A stretch of 64,000 nucleotides of DNA from Brevibacillus_F sp035644815 (GTDB lineage: Bacteria > Bacillota > Bacilli > Brevibacillales > Brevibacillaceae), in contig DASQNU010000285.1 in NCBI GenBank assembly GCA_035644815.1, positions 1 through 64,000 of the forward strand, in the 5' to 3' direction. This document shows positions 17,471-26,365 of the stretch, piece by piece. The translations under genes and the position numbers were made by a program. How positions within the stretch are numbered: the stretch's first letter is position 1; each line of letters starts with the position of its first letter. The notes beneath the pieces were generated by a model that did no database searches, had not been told where the DNA came from, and was given only the letters and a program-made list of their open reading frames with translations.

Positions 17471-17552
17471 AGTGCTTGACTATATCTCATTGACTCTCCG
17501 CTTTTCGGAGAAAGGTACCGCTTCACATCTTTTCCTATAGGTTGCTTGGAAG

Positions 17553-19775
17553 TTAGGAGGAGCGATCATTCTTTGTTTTTTCCTTGCGCCTTAATTTCAC
17601 AATGACCGTCAGCAGTATGACCCCCACGGCCACAAAAACAACAATCAGCCACATTGGCACCTGTGTTTCAAGCTGTGTCTCTACCTCTTTGTCTTGCTCT
17701 GTCTGCTGTTGGAGGTTAATCATGAAGGTCTCGTCCGACCGACTCATGACGGCTACCTCTCCTTCTTCTCGCGATTGGCCCAAGTAATCCAGAAGTTTCT
17801 GGTCAAGGAAGCCCGCTGATTTTACTTGCGTCTGTACCGATTGCAACACAGCCAAGCTCCGCTCCGCATTCCATGGAGAAGGCTGAATCCAGGCGACATA
17901 GCTGGTTGTTTCATTAATGATGCCAAGCTCATGCAAGGAAAGGGCTTGATCCTTTTCCTTCATCAGCAAATCTCCTTGTTTCGCTTGAAGCGTCGGCAAT
18001 GCTTGTGCTCCTCCCAATGCGATCACATGATAGGAACTAAGTTCTTTTTGCTGCTCCTCTGTCAGGGGCTCCTGATAGACGTTGAACGGTTCAGGATGAT
18101 CCGTATGTTTGGTCAGTTGATTTACGAGCAAAGACAGCTGTTGGTATGAAGCATCATCCATCTTCTCCGGAAGCAGGAAAGCAGTTTCCCCCATACCTGT
18201 GTCTGTCACGAACGGAGCAGGCCAATACGCAAAGGTATTTTCGGCTGGAAGCTCATGAGGAACAGTCAAACTGCTCGCTTTGTCGATGAATATCCACTGC
18301 CCCTCTCCCCGATCCGGAGTGCAGGCTTCTTTGGTCAGACCAAAATGGCCCGTGAACGCTACTTCCAAGGTGCTTGATTCATCCACAAGTTCTTTGGAAA
18401 CCGGTACCTTCAACACAAATGCATCCTTCTCACCCGCAAGTTTGCCCAGTTGAGCAGCCGTAAAGGTCGTAGGTTGGCCATTGATCAGCACGGTCAGCCC
18501 TCTGTCATCAAGTACCTGGTTGTCCTTTTCCTTGCTCATGAGCTCCTTCGACCAAAAAAGCGGTGAAAGCTTCACATTCAGATCGAGCGTGCTATCCCCG
18601 GTGATTTTCCAATGGGTAGGCACTTGTAGCGTAAATTTATCTGTTTCTTTTTTGATTGGAGTGATGAGTAAGTGATCATATCCCGCAGAGGCAAGCGTCA
18701 GCTTTTTGGCTGTATTCTCGGCTTCGTTCAGAATCGCTTTGGGAGCATGCTCGACGCGCAAATGGCTTCCCGACAGCTGCTTGGTCAAGGCAGGATTGGT
18801 AAGCATAGACACATGCTCTGCTACCGCCTGGCCGGAAGCCCCAATTGCCAAAAGCACCAGCTTGGACTTCGCGGAAGCATTGCTCTTGAGGACAAAGGTA
18901 TCCAGTGCAAAGGGCTGTTTCTCCGCATTCACGTGGAGACTTTCGATCTGTTGTTTGATCTGTCCCTTCCATTCACTTGCCGGACCGACCATGATCACAT
19001 GAAGCTGTTTTCCACTTTGTTCCCACGTGGATTCCTTCATGATGGGAATCGTGTGCTTCATAGCAGTCGAATTCGATAAGAAAGAAGTGATCCGCAAAGC
19101 GGCTGCAATGACTTCCGGGCTGGTCTGATCCGGTATCACGACAGCCCCATAGACTTCTTCCGGTGTTCCCGCTTCGACAAATGGATACGGATAATGCGTC
19201 AAAGGATCATGCAAGGTATATTCGGTCTTCGTATCCAGAAACACATAGGAGGTAGGGTCCACGCGCAACCAGTTTGCTGGATTTTCCTCATCCTCACATA
19301 TTTCCTCGCTGACGGTACTGTGTTTCGCGATGGTCACCTTATGATAGCCCGGTGTAAGCTCATCCTTTCCCAGCTGGATGCGCAGTTGTCCGCGGTTGGC
19401 ATTGGCCTTGTTCAAAAAGCTGCTGGCCAGCGGCTTGTTGTCGATAAATACGGTAAGCGTGGAATCTTTTGGGTCAAGCAGCTCGGAATGCCGATAATGC
19501 AGCTCCAGATAGTTATTGGTGCCCATATCCGCTCTCGGCACTTGATAATAGTAGTCTCTCGCTTCATCGACGCCCTGAAAAGTCTGCTGTTCGGTTACAA
19601 AGAGAATGCTGTATCCAAATGAGTTGGCTGACACGTTGGCATTTAAGGCGAAAGGGGCATTTTCCTTTACCGGTGTCAGACTAAAGGTTCCGGCAGCAAA
19701 ACCCGGCAGCGGCCCCACATTACAAAAAAGAGTCGCAGTTAACATTAAGGCAATGGTATTTCTCACTTTTCTCAT
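17553..19775 (-). CDS. ydaN: BcsB-like exopolysaccharide synthase subunit YdaN
   Basis: A 740-aa protein with an N-terminal signal peptide (TIALMLTATLFCNVGPLPGFAA), a long extracytoplasmic region and one C-terminal membrane helix (MWLIVVFVAVGVILLTVIV) with a basic tail. Two halves carry BcsB-type carbohydrate-binding/flavodoxin-like modules (LELHYRHSELLDPKDSTLTV; LTVLINGQPTTFTAAQLGK). In cellulose-type synthases this subunit guides nascent polymer beside the BcsA-like enzyme. ATG 19775 with AGGTG 8 nt upstream is preferred over GTG 19784. Last gene of the ydaJKLMN-like operon, 20 nt after ydaM. Confidence 0.88.
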   Translation of the reverse strand: MRKVRNTIALMLTATLFCNVGPLPGFAAGTFSLTPVKENAPFALNANVSANSFGYSILFVTEQQTFQGVDEARDYYYQVPRADMGTNNYLELHYRHSELLDPKDSTLTVFIDNKPLASSFLNKANANRGQLRIQLGKDELTPGYHKVTIAKHSTVSEEICEDEENPANWLRVDPTSYVFLDTKTEYTLHDPLTHYPYPFVEAGTPEEVYGAVVIPDQTSPEVIAAALRITSFLSNSTAMKHTIPIMKESTWEQSGKQLHVIMVGPASEWKGQIKQQIESLHVNAEKQPFALDTFVLKSNASAKSKLVLLAIGASGQAVAEHVSMLTNPALTKQLSGSHLRVEHAPKAILNEAENTAKKLTLASAGYDHLLITPIKKETDKFTLQVPTHWKITGDSTLDLNVKLSPLFWSKELMSKEKDNQVLDDRGLTVLINGQPTTFTAAQLGKLAGEKDAFVLKVPVSKELVDESSTLEVAFTGHFGLTKEACTPDRGEGQWIFIDKASSLTVPHELPAENTFAYWPAPFVTDTGMGETAFLLPEKMDDASYQQLSLLVNQLTKHTDHPEPFNVYQEPLTEEQQKELSSYHVIALGGAQALPTLQAKQGDLLMKEKDQALSLHELGIINETTSYVAWIQPSPWNAERSLAVLQSVQTQVKSAGFLDQKLLDYLGQSREEGEVAVMSRSDETFMINLQQQTEQDKEVETQLETQVPMWLIVVFVAVGVILLTVIVKLRRKEKTKNDRSS

Positions 19776-19795
19776 GCTACACACCTATTCATTTT

Positions 19796-21073
19796 TTATT
19801 TAGATGGGGTATGAACGGTTTTCTCTTTTTGAAACCGCTCCGTTTTGTACCAAGTAACTTCCTGTCGAAAGAGCGACCGCTTGGCTTCCAGGCAAAAAGC
19901 ATAGACGACCAGAACGATCCAGATCTGTGAGTATGTAAAATACATGAACAGTACAATCAAGAAGTTTTTCAGATTGAGTTCTGTTTTTTCCACGCTCAAG
20001 GCGATCATGACCTCTGTCACATAAAGGAAAAATGCCAGTATCCATAAAATCGTGGAAACGATTCCGACACCCAGCTGGAGATCAAAAATGAGGCTGGCCA
20101 ACAGCAGCACATCTGAAATGATGACGCCCATGAAAAACAGAAAATACGTAAAGAAGAAATAGATCAGATCAAACACGATCGCTTTGCGCTTCAGGGAAAA
20201 AAGCCGTGTAAGAAACTTCAAGACGACATACTGATTCCCCCTCGCCCATCTGGTACGCTGCTTCCACCAGACCCGCCAGGTTTCCGGCTCCTGCTCCCAG
20301 GTGATCGCTGCTGGAAAGAACCGAATATAATAGCCCAAATTGTATACGCGGATCGTCAGCTCGGTATCCTCGGCGAGCGCTTTTTCGTCCCAACCGCCAA
20401 GCTCGTCTAGGATCTCACGGCGAATGGCGAAATTCGTTCCGGGAATGGTTGTCACCCGAAACCAATGATGCCGCCCCGCCTGTGCCATCCATTGGAAACA
20501 GATGGTCTCGATATTGATGAAACGAGTCAACAAATTGGTCTGCGCGTTATTGACACGAAACTTCCCAACCACAACACCTGCCCGTTCATCATTTAACAAC
20601 GCCAGCACCAGATAATAGACGGCCATACGCTCGGGCGTATTATCCGCATCGTATACGACGATGACCTCCCCGCTAGCTTGCAGCAGCCCCTGATTCAGTG
20701 CTGTCGACTTTCCTTTTCCCGCATAGGGCGGCTGGGTCGTCACTACTTTGACAAATGGATATTTCGCCGCAAACGAACTGGCAATGTCCCCAGTACGATC
20801 GCTGGAATTGTCATTAATGACGATGACCTCCAGCTTGTCTTTGGGATAATGCAGCCGGACCATCGCTTTGATGGTGCGCTCGATTACCATTTCTTCGTTA
20901 TGAGCGGGAATCAGGATGCTCACCTTGGGGAGGGGCTTATCTTCCTTTTCCCACCCCTCGATTGGTTTTTCATACCGTAAATAATGCAAATATCCGCCCT
21001 GCATCAAAAACATGTGATACAAAAGCATCAGCCAGATGACGGCCAGCGACAGATAGAACAGGTCATTAGCCAT
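19796..21073 (-). CDS. ydaM: family 2 glycosyltransferase YdaM (BcsA-like synthase)
   Basis: A 425-aa processive GT2 enzyme. One N-terminal and several C-terminal membrane helices flank the cytoplasmic GT-A domain. Motifs: VSILIPAHNEE, VIVINDNSSDRT (first D), VVYDADNTPE (D-x-D), ALAEDTEL (catalytic TED-type Asp) and QRTRWARGN (Q-x-x-R-W). There is no PilZ domain, so c-di-GMP control must come from another protein, here the YdaK-like gene upstream. ATG 21073 has AAGGAG; it overlaps ydaL by 8 nt. Confidence 0.9.
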   Translation of the reverse strand: MANDLFYLSLAVIWLMLLYHMFLMQGGYLHYLRYEKPIEGWEKEDKPLPKVSILIPAHNEEMVIERTIKAMVRLHYPKDKLEVIVINDNSSDRTGDIASSFAAKYPFVKVVTTQPPYAGKGKSTALNQGLLQASGEVIVVYDADNTPERMAVYYLVLALLNDERAGVVVGKFRVNNAQTNLLTRFINIETICFQWMAQAGRHHWFRVTTIPGTNFAIRREILDELGGWDEKALAEDTELTIRVYNLGYYIRFFPAAITWEQEPETWRVWWKQRTRWARGNQYVVLKFLTRLFSLKRKAIVFDLIYFFFTYFLFFMGVIISDVLLLASLIFDLQLGVGIVSTILWILAFFLYVTEVMIALSVEKTELNLKNFLIVLFMYFTYSQIWIVLVVYAFCLEAKRSLFRQEVTWYKTERFQKEKTVHTPSK

Positions 21074-22796
21074 GTGTGTTCTGCTCCTTGAACAGTTCTT
21101 TTCGAAGATTCATCCGATTGCGCAGCGTGTAGAGGGCAAACAGCAAGACCATGATGGTGACAATGGCTGCCACTGCCCATAAGATGAGCTCTACCATATC
21201 CAGATTCGCCCACGTGAGTGTCCATTGTTGTTCGGAAGGAAGCTTTTTGTCACCTTCGAACGGCGGCAATGGTCTGGAGTCCCGTGAGAAACCTGTCAGC
21301 TCTTGAAGATTGATCCAAGATAGATTCGGGATCGACTGCATATGTCGAATCAATGGCTTTATCCCCTCAACACCCAAATAAGGATGGTAGAACATGCCGA
21401 ATACGCTATCATCGACAAACCGGGCTTTCTCCATCGCTGCGATCATGTCTTCCGTGGGGCTGAGCGAGGATGGGTCGTAATAGCCCGCCGTCTCAGGGAG
21501 AAGCGTCATTCCTTTCAGGAAAGTTGGCTTCGTCTGATAGGGAGGAACACCCATGATTTCCCAGTCCCGATCCCCTAACTGGGCCTGCCCGAGGATATAG
21601 GTAAAATAATGGCTGACAATTTCGTACCCCTTTTGACTGATCGTATAATGCGGCGCTTCAAACGCAAGTGGAATCAGCCCGAGATCCGTAAGTTCCTTTT
21701 TTCCTTTTTCCAAACGCTCCGTGATGTAGTTCTCTTCAAATTGAGCTCGCTGCTTTTGATACGCCTCATACTGCTCTTTGGAAGCAAAATGATGCCTTTC
21801 GGAAGGGGCTCCCTTTTGTTCCGGAGGGGCGGCAATCGGCGCATTATTCTTCACGTCCCAAAACTCGAAGCCTTCCCCTGTCTCGCTGGATCGGTACTGA
21901 TGGGTATACCCATGCAGCACGATGCTTCCTCCCCTGGATTGCAGATGACGCAATACCTTTACCAGCTCCGGCGAGTCCTTGAGATGGGTGGTCTGCAAGG
22001 TGACTGGATTGGTATAGACCGGAATCAATGCAATCATGAAAGGGATCTGCTGATCGGCCAGATAATTACCGACATCCTGTAGCAAGCGGGGATCGGAAAG
22101 CGGATGAACATCCTCCAGCCGGATATAAGCCGAATGCTTCTGTTCATGAAGCTGGCTAGTCTGTCCAAAGAAGGAATGCAACGCATCCCCCAACGCATAA
22201 TGAAACGGATTGAACAGGATCTTGCTGGCAAAATAGGAGGTGTTTCCATTGCGCATATACAGAGGATACGAGTAGCTGCTCTTCCAACCCCGCTGCAGCG
22301 TCTCCCCTTGCAGGCGGTCCACTTGATGAATGATTGCGTTTTTATCCAGCAACAGTTGTTGCATCCCCGAGGCTTTATCGATCTTATGGACGACCACCTG
22401 CCCTGAGACCGTGAGAAAGGCAAACCGTTTCCCCAGTCCCTGCGTATTCTCCCCAATGGCCAACACTGACCCTGGGAATTGCTCAAGGCTTGTACGCAGT
22501 GTCTCGGGTACTTGCCGGTCCTGTCCACCGTAGTACACGAGATGCGTGACACCGGCCAAGTCTTTTGGCGAGAACTGATCCATCTCAACAAACAGGATCT
22601 CATCCGTAAAATGACCCAGCAAAAGATCCAGTAACCGGACATTTTCATCGAGCGAGCCGCTCGGTGTGGCATATACCACTAGCACTTTTTGATTCTCTTT
22701 TGCCGCTGCCGGGTGGGAGAAGGGATATAGGGAAGAAAGAAATAAAAGCAGACAGCCAATGAAAAGCAGCAGGCGACGACAGCTTTTATTGCACAT
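21066..22796 (-). CDS. ydaL: DUF2334 polysaccharide deacetylase-like protein YdaL
   Basis: A 576-aa protein with an N-terminal signal/anchor (LLLFIGCLLLFLSSLYPF), an external domain and a C-terminal membrane helix (MVELILWAVAAIVTIMVLLF) with a charged tail. The DUF2334 part reads YIRLEDVHPLSDP, PFMIALIPVYTN and SIVLHGYTHQY, matching the divalent-metal Asp and H-x-x-x-H positions of carbohydrate deacetylases. Likely modifies the polymer outside the membrane. Start placed at ATG 22796, which overlaps the end of ydaK by 11 nt; the longer frame to 22874 is out of register with a signal peptide. Confidence 0.87.
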   Translation of the reverse strand: MCNKSCRRLLLFIGCLLLFLSSLYPFSHPAAAKENQKVLVVYATPSGSLDENVRLLDLLLGHFTDEILFVEMDQFSPKDLAGVTHLVYYGGQDRQVPETLRTSLEQFPGSVLAIGENTQGLGKRFAFLTVSGQVVVHKIDKASGMQQLLLDKNAIIHQVDRLQGETLQRGWKSSYSYPLYMRNGNTSYFASKILFNPFHYALGDALHSFFGQTSQLHEQKHSAYIRLEDVHPLSDPRLLQDVGNYLADQQIPFMIALIPVYTNPVTLQTTHLKDSPELVKVLRHLQSRGGSIVLHGYTHQYRSSETGEGFEFWDVKNNAPIAAPPEQKGAPSERHHFASKEQYEAYQKQRAQFEENYITERLEKGKKELTDLGLIPLAFEAPHYTISQKGYEIVSHYFTYILGQAQLGDRDWEIMGVPPYQTKPTFLKGMTLLPETAGYYDPSSLSPTEDMIAAMEKARFVDDSVFGMFYHPYLGVEGIKPLIRHMQSIPNLSWINLQELTGFSRDSRPLPPFEGDKKLPSEQQWTLTWANLDMVELILWAVAAIVTIMVLLFALYTLRNRMNLRKELFKEQNTHG

Positions 22797-23640
22797 ATTG
22801 ATCCAACTCTTCCCTGGCATGCTTGACCATCTCCATGTACTCGCTATGCTCCTCCCGATATTCCGCAAGCCCAAAGGAAATGGTTAGCTCCACCTGCTTT
22901 CGTTTCTTTTCCAGCGTATGCTTTTGCAGCATCTGCTCCACTTTTCGGATGACCAGCTCTCCATTTTCCTCCACACAATTATTCAGCAAGATGGCAAAGC
23001 GATCGTTGCCAATCCGATATTTGCGATCGGTAATCCTCGTCTTGCTGCGCAGTGTGTCAGCCAATACCTTCATGAGATAGGCCGTTTCCTTTTCCCCGTA
23101 TAATGCAAGAAACTGATCGTAATACATGATCCGAACCATCAGGAGCGAGAAAGGTACACCCGTGCGCCGGGAGCGATTAAACTCCTCCTCCATATCAAAA
23201 TAGAAGCGTTTTTCATTATCAAAGCCCGTCCATTCATCGATCGTCACAAAATCTGCAAACTTCTGCTTCATCTCCCGGTTTTCCTCAAGAATGGTGGTAA
23301 GTACGCGGTGAAGCAGTCCGGATAAGGAAGCGGCAACGATGAACGCAATCATCCATAGAATCATTTCTTTTACGGACAATGGGAGCGGTAGCGAAAAGAA
23401 CTCCGAGAAAACCAGGGTACTGCCAAAAACAAACAGGGCCAAGAGCGCACTTCCCAGCCCCATCAATAGCCCCCACACCATCCCGATCGAGCACAGCACC
23501 AGTGTGGACAACAGCAGGATCCAGTTGATGGGCGAAATCCACTCGCCCTTTACCAGACTCAGGCAGACAATGACCGTAAACAAAAAAATGCCGATTTGAT
23601 AAAGCAAATAGGGTTGAGTTCTAATGAAGAATCCCTTCAT
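22786..23640 (-). CDS. ydaK: degenerate GGDEF protein YdaK, probable c-di-GMP receptor
   Basis: A 284-aa membrane protein: about four hydrophobic helices (to residue 115), a short linker and a GGDEF domain. The catalytic signature is degraded to GNDRF (residues 211-215), while an inhibitory-site RxxD (RITD, 202-205) sits exactly five residues upstream, the canonical I-site spacing. This predicts no diguanylate cyclase activity but retained c-di-GMP binding, as known for B. subtilis YdaK. Start is ATG 23640 after AGAAAGGAAG; it overlaps ydaJ by 20 nt. It probably activates YdaM/YdaN. Confidence 0.9.
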   Translation of the reverse strand: MKGFFIRTQPYLLYQIGIFLFTVIVCLSLVKGEWISPINWILLLSTLVLCSIGMVWGLLMGLGSALLALFVFGSTLVFSEFFSLPLPLSVKEMILWMIAFIVAASLSGLLHRVLTTILEENREMKQKFADFVTIDEWTGFDNEKRFYFDMEEEFNRSRRTGVPFSLLMVRIMYYDQFLALYGEKETAYLMKVLADTLRSKTRITDRKYRIGNDRFAILLNNCVEENGELVIRKVEQMLQKHTLEKKRKQVELTISFGLAEYREEHSEYMEMVKHAREELDQYVQ

Positions 23641-24769
23641 TGTAAAGCTTCCTTTCTGCAAGCAACGGAATCAGATTGTCAAAGCTATGTGTGTCCCTGG
23701 TATGGTAGTCAATGAAGCCACCATATAGGTCATTATCCGGATGCAAGGTTTGAAGATGGATCATGCGGTAATACAGATCACTCGCAAAATCATGCTCCTG
23801 TAATTCGATCGCAGCCAGAATGGCTAATCCGTACACAGCAGGAGACTCATAACCAACAACCGCCCGTTTTGTTTTCTGCTCATAGATTCCGTACAGCTTT
23901 CGTTCTTGATAAAAAGTTTCTTTTACAAACTGCCAAAAAGCGGGGGAGGATTCCCCCAATTGCGCCCGCGCATACACAATGAACAGCTGGTCGATCAAAT
24001 TGATTTTTTCTTGGAACGTATAGGTCTTTTGCTTCCAATCATACGAAAACGGAAAAAAGCCGTGCTGAACCGGCAAATTCTTCATAAAGCCTGTAAGAAA
24101 CTGATAACTTTCATCATCCAGGATATTTTGTTCATACATGTATCCAAGGGCTTTGCTGTCGAGATAGGAAATGGTCAATTGGGGACTGGTCCATTTGCTT
24201 TGTTCATCATAAAAATCACCCAATCCCCGCTCTACGCGATGATTTTCCAACAGACTGCTGGCGATATCGTCCGCCCAGTCTTGATACTCCGGCAGGTTCC
24301 ATTTCCGTGCAGCCTGATAAAGAGCTTGCATGATGCGCAAATCGTCAACCAGCGCATTGGTGGATACGGCCTTGGTGCCAGCGCCAACCTTCCAATAAAA
24401 CAGGTCGTTGCTCATTCGAAAGGAGCGCTTTGCCACGTCCGCACTCTCCTTGAACAGCTGCTGATCATTTTTTTCCACGGCATACAGCATCCACAAGCCC
24501 AGTGATTCGGACAGCGACTCCACTCCCTGTGCGCGATTGGGATCATCTGCAGGGCGAGAGATCATTGTTGTCTTAATCGTTCCGTCCGGGTTCATCAAAT
24601 GCTTGCGAATAAAAACTTCTCCAGGCAAGCGATTGACCGTATTCTGTTGGGAGATGACCACATTGCTAGACGGGTCGATGAAATGACTGATCCCCATCGT
24701 TCCCCCCAAGATGATGATGATTGCCAAGCACCATTTAATTGCTTTGTAAGGAGATAATTTGATTGTCAT
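23621..24769 (-). CDS. ydaJ: glycoside hydrolase-like protein YdaJ (GH8-type)
   Basis: A 382-aa protein with an N-terminal membrane anchor (WCLAIIIILGGTMGISHFI) and an extracytoplasmic six-hairpin (alpha/alpha) domain. SESLGLWMLYAV carries the GH8 general-acid Glu position; NALVDDLRIMQALYQAA, KALGYMYEQ and YESPAVYGLAILAAI are further conserved helices. BcsZ-type hydrolases trim or edit the polymer during export. ATG 24769 overlaps the upstream regulator gene by 35 nt and is served by GGGGAGAG. Position and order are those of ydaJ in B. subtilis. Confidence 0.85.
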   Translation of the reverse strand: MTIKLSPYKAIKWCLAIIIILGGTMGISHFIDPSSNVVISQQNTVNRLPGEVFIRKHLMNPDGTIKTTMISRPADDPNRAQGVESLSESLGLWMLYAVEKNDQQLFKESADVAKRSFRMSNDLFYWKVGAGTKAVSTNALVDDLRIMQALYQAARKWNLPEYQDWADDIASSLLENHRVERGLGDFYDEQSKWTSPQLTISYLDSKALGYMYEQNILDDESYQFLTGFMKNLPVQHGFFPFSYDWKQKTYTFQEKINLIDQLFIVYARAQLGESSPAFWQFVKETFYQERKLYGIYEQKTKRAVVGYESPAVYGLAILAAIELQEHDFASDLYYRMIHLQTLHPDNDLYGGFIDYHTRDTHSFDNLIPLLAERKLYNEGILH

Positions 24770-25145
24770 GGCTGTTCTCTCCCCTACCTCCCACCAAATT
24801 TTCGATCATGAACTCAACCTTTTCTTTTTGCAAAGGCTTGATCAAATAATGCTTCGCTCCGGCAGTAATGGCTCGGATCACCACATCCTTTTGTCCCACT
24901 ACCGTACACATGATGATGTTTGCTTTTCGATCTATTTCCAAAATTCTTCTGGTTGCTGTAATCCCATCCATCCCGCGCAAATGAATATCCATCATCACCA
25001 GATCCGGCCGGAGCACGCTGTATTTGTGGAGCGCTTCTTCCCCGGAAGCCACCTCGGCCAGAACCTTCCAGCCCATTTCTTCAAAGATGCTCCTTACCAC
25101 CGCCCTTGAAAAGGAGTGTTCCTCCACAATCATGACAGTCTTCAC
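24735..25145 (-). CDS. CheY-like single-domain response regulator
   Basis: A 136-aa REC domain with no output domain. Acidic pocket VEEHS, phospho-Asp in LVMMDIHLRGMDG, Thr in IIMCTVVGQ and Lys in HYLIKPLQK are present. GTG start at 25145 with GAGGAAG 8 nt upstream. It overlaps ydaJ, so it is the first gene of the EPS operon; as I recall B. subtilis ydaJKLMN lacks it. It may connect a kinase to polymer synthesis (inference). Confidence 0.88.
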   Translation of the reverse strand: MKTVMIVEEHSFSRAVVRSIFEEMGWKVLAEVASGEEALHKYSVLRPDLVMMDIHLRGMDGITATRRILEIDRKANIIMCTVVGQKDVVIRAITAGAKHYLIKPLQKEKVEFMIENLVGGRGENSHDNQIISLQSN

Positions 25146-25263
25146 TACACTTCCTCATTTCCATGTACATTTGCAACGTCGTCTATCATACAAATCGAAT
25201 CTGGACAATTTCTGAACAAGATGTTGAAGGGGGCGTTCACAGGAAGGGCTAAAAACAAAAAAA

Positions 25264-25328
25264 GCCTCTGCAGGTTTTGGCCGTACTGAGGCATAGGCTA
25301 TTAAATACCCTAGAAGAGGATTTGTCAA
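25264..25328 (-). promoter_or_regulatory. strong promoter followed at once by terminator hairpin (attenuator-like)
   Basis: On the minus strand TTGACA (25323-25328), a 17-bp spacer and TTTAAT (25300-25305) predict a start near 25293. GCCTC (25288-25292) and GAGGC (25264-25268) then form a hairpin followed by TTTTTTTG. The transcript would end after about 35-40 nt unless antitermination occurs. It lies about 120 nt upstream of the regulator-ydaJKLMN operon. It could be an attenuator or a tiny RNA. A second, weaker -10-like TATGAT lies nearer the operon. Confidence 0.5.
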
Positions 25329-25382
25329 GGTTACATATAATTAACTACTTCCCCATTATTAGACAAAATGAGGTGCTATATA

Positions 25383-25928
25383 ATGAGAAAAACCGTAATT
25401 GCTCCTTGGACGGAAAACTGGTTTGATTTATATCGCATAGAAGAAATCTTGTTGAGATCCATATTCTTCGACGAGTTACTAGAGATCCATCATATCGGAA
25501 GCACTTCCGTTCCACAGATCGGCTTTGCCAAACCGATCATTGATATTCTCATGGTCGTGAAAGATATTACCCAGGTAGATGGGTATGATGAACAAATGAT
25601 TCAGATCGGCTATCAGCCGCGTGGAGAGCAAGGCATTCATGGTCGGCGATATTTTTCTAAAGGTGGAGATCAGAGGACTCATCATGTACATATTTATGAA
25701 ACCGGAAATATCAACATCGAGTATCATCTGAACTTTAAAGAATATTTGATGAATCATCCGCTGGAGGCTAAAGCATATGGTGAGTTGAAATTACGATTAG
25801 CCGAGCAATCGCCGGATGATGTGCATTTCTATCAAAATGGGAAAGATGCTTTTTGTAAGGAGATTGTGAGGAAGGCGATGGAGTGGGCGGGTGAAAGAAA
25901 GTCCACGAAGGAGGAGAACAAAGGATAA
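25383..25928 (+). CDS. GrpB family protein (nucleotidyltransferase-fold)
   Basis: A 181-aa member of the GrpB/UPF0157 group. EIHHIGSTSVPQIGFAKPII (GST motif of the nucleotidyltransferase fold with D in PIIDILMVV) and GRRYFSKGGDQRTHHVHIY are diagnostic. Biochemical role is not established for the family. ATG 25383 has GAGGTG 7 nt upstream; an ATG five codons earlier is inside that RBS. Single-gene unit with a strong terminator. Confidence 0.87.
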   Translation: MRKTVIAPWTENWFDLYRIEEILLRSIFFDELLEIHHIGSTSVPQIGFAKPIIDILMVVKDITQVDGYDEQMIQIGYQPRGEQGIHGRRYFSKGGDQRTHHVHIYETGNINIEYHLNFKEYLMNHPLEAKAYGELKLRLAEQSPDDVHFYQNGKDAFCKEIVRKAMEWAGERKSTKEENKG

Positions 25929-25991
25929 AGGAAGCATAAGGATCTAATGTAGGTTGTCTTTTCTAACCTTGTGGATTGTTCTTGATACAAA

Positions 25992-26055
25992 AGCAGGGGG
26001 AAGGCTGAGGTTTCTGGGATATCCCTTTTCCTCGATCCTTCCCCTGCTTTTTTTC
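25992..26055 (+). terminator. strong rho-independent terminator
   Basis: AGCAGGGGGAAGG (from 25992) pairs with CCTTCCCCTGCT (to 26048), followed by TTTTTTTC. It ends the grpB-like transcript. Confidence 0.8.
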
Positions 26056-26130
26056 TAATGTTTATTTTACCGTTGCCATGTGTTTATGACTTCAATCAAG
26101 GTTTTATTTTCGGTTGCATTCTTCCGGTGT

Positions 26131-26159
26131 AACAATGCCACCGACTCTACATGCCCCGT
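26131..26159 (+). repeat. attL: remnant of the rlmCD 3' end
   Basis: 27 of 29 bases match 35650-35678. On the minus strand it reads in frame as GHVESVALLHRKN..., a second version of the rlmCD C-terminus (GHVESVALLERK in the intact copy), i.e. the displaced chromosomal 3' end. Confidence 0.75.
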
Positions 26160-26274
26160 TTCGGGATGCTCTTGAATGATGATACATCAAGTTTCCAATA
26201 GTTTATTTTATTGCGAAAGAGATCTCTTAATTCATCCTCTAGAACACTAGTAATTACTCCGATGAAATTAAGTG

Positions 26275-26294
26275 TGTGGTCAAAAATGTGGTCA
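26275..26294 (+). repeat. left integrase arm-type repeats
   Basis: Two direct copies of TGTGGTCA (26275-26282 and 26287-26294), 12 bp apart, matching a pair at the other end of the element (35556-35574). Confidence 0.6.
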
Positions 26295-26365
26295 TTTTTT
26301 TATGTCAATTAGATTTATATGGTATATTAATATTGTAGAAAATTGTCACTATTTGGAGTGATTAT

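Noticed and set aside
25146..25330. c-di-GMP riboswitch upstream of the EPS operon
   Set aside because: Searched by eye for GEMM-type features because of YdaK; only the promoter-hairpin unit is present, with no GEMM aptamer core.
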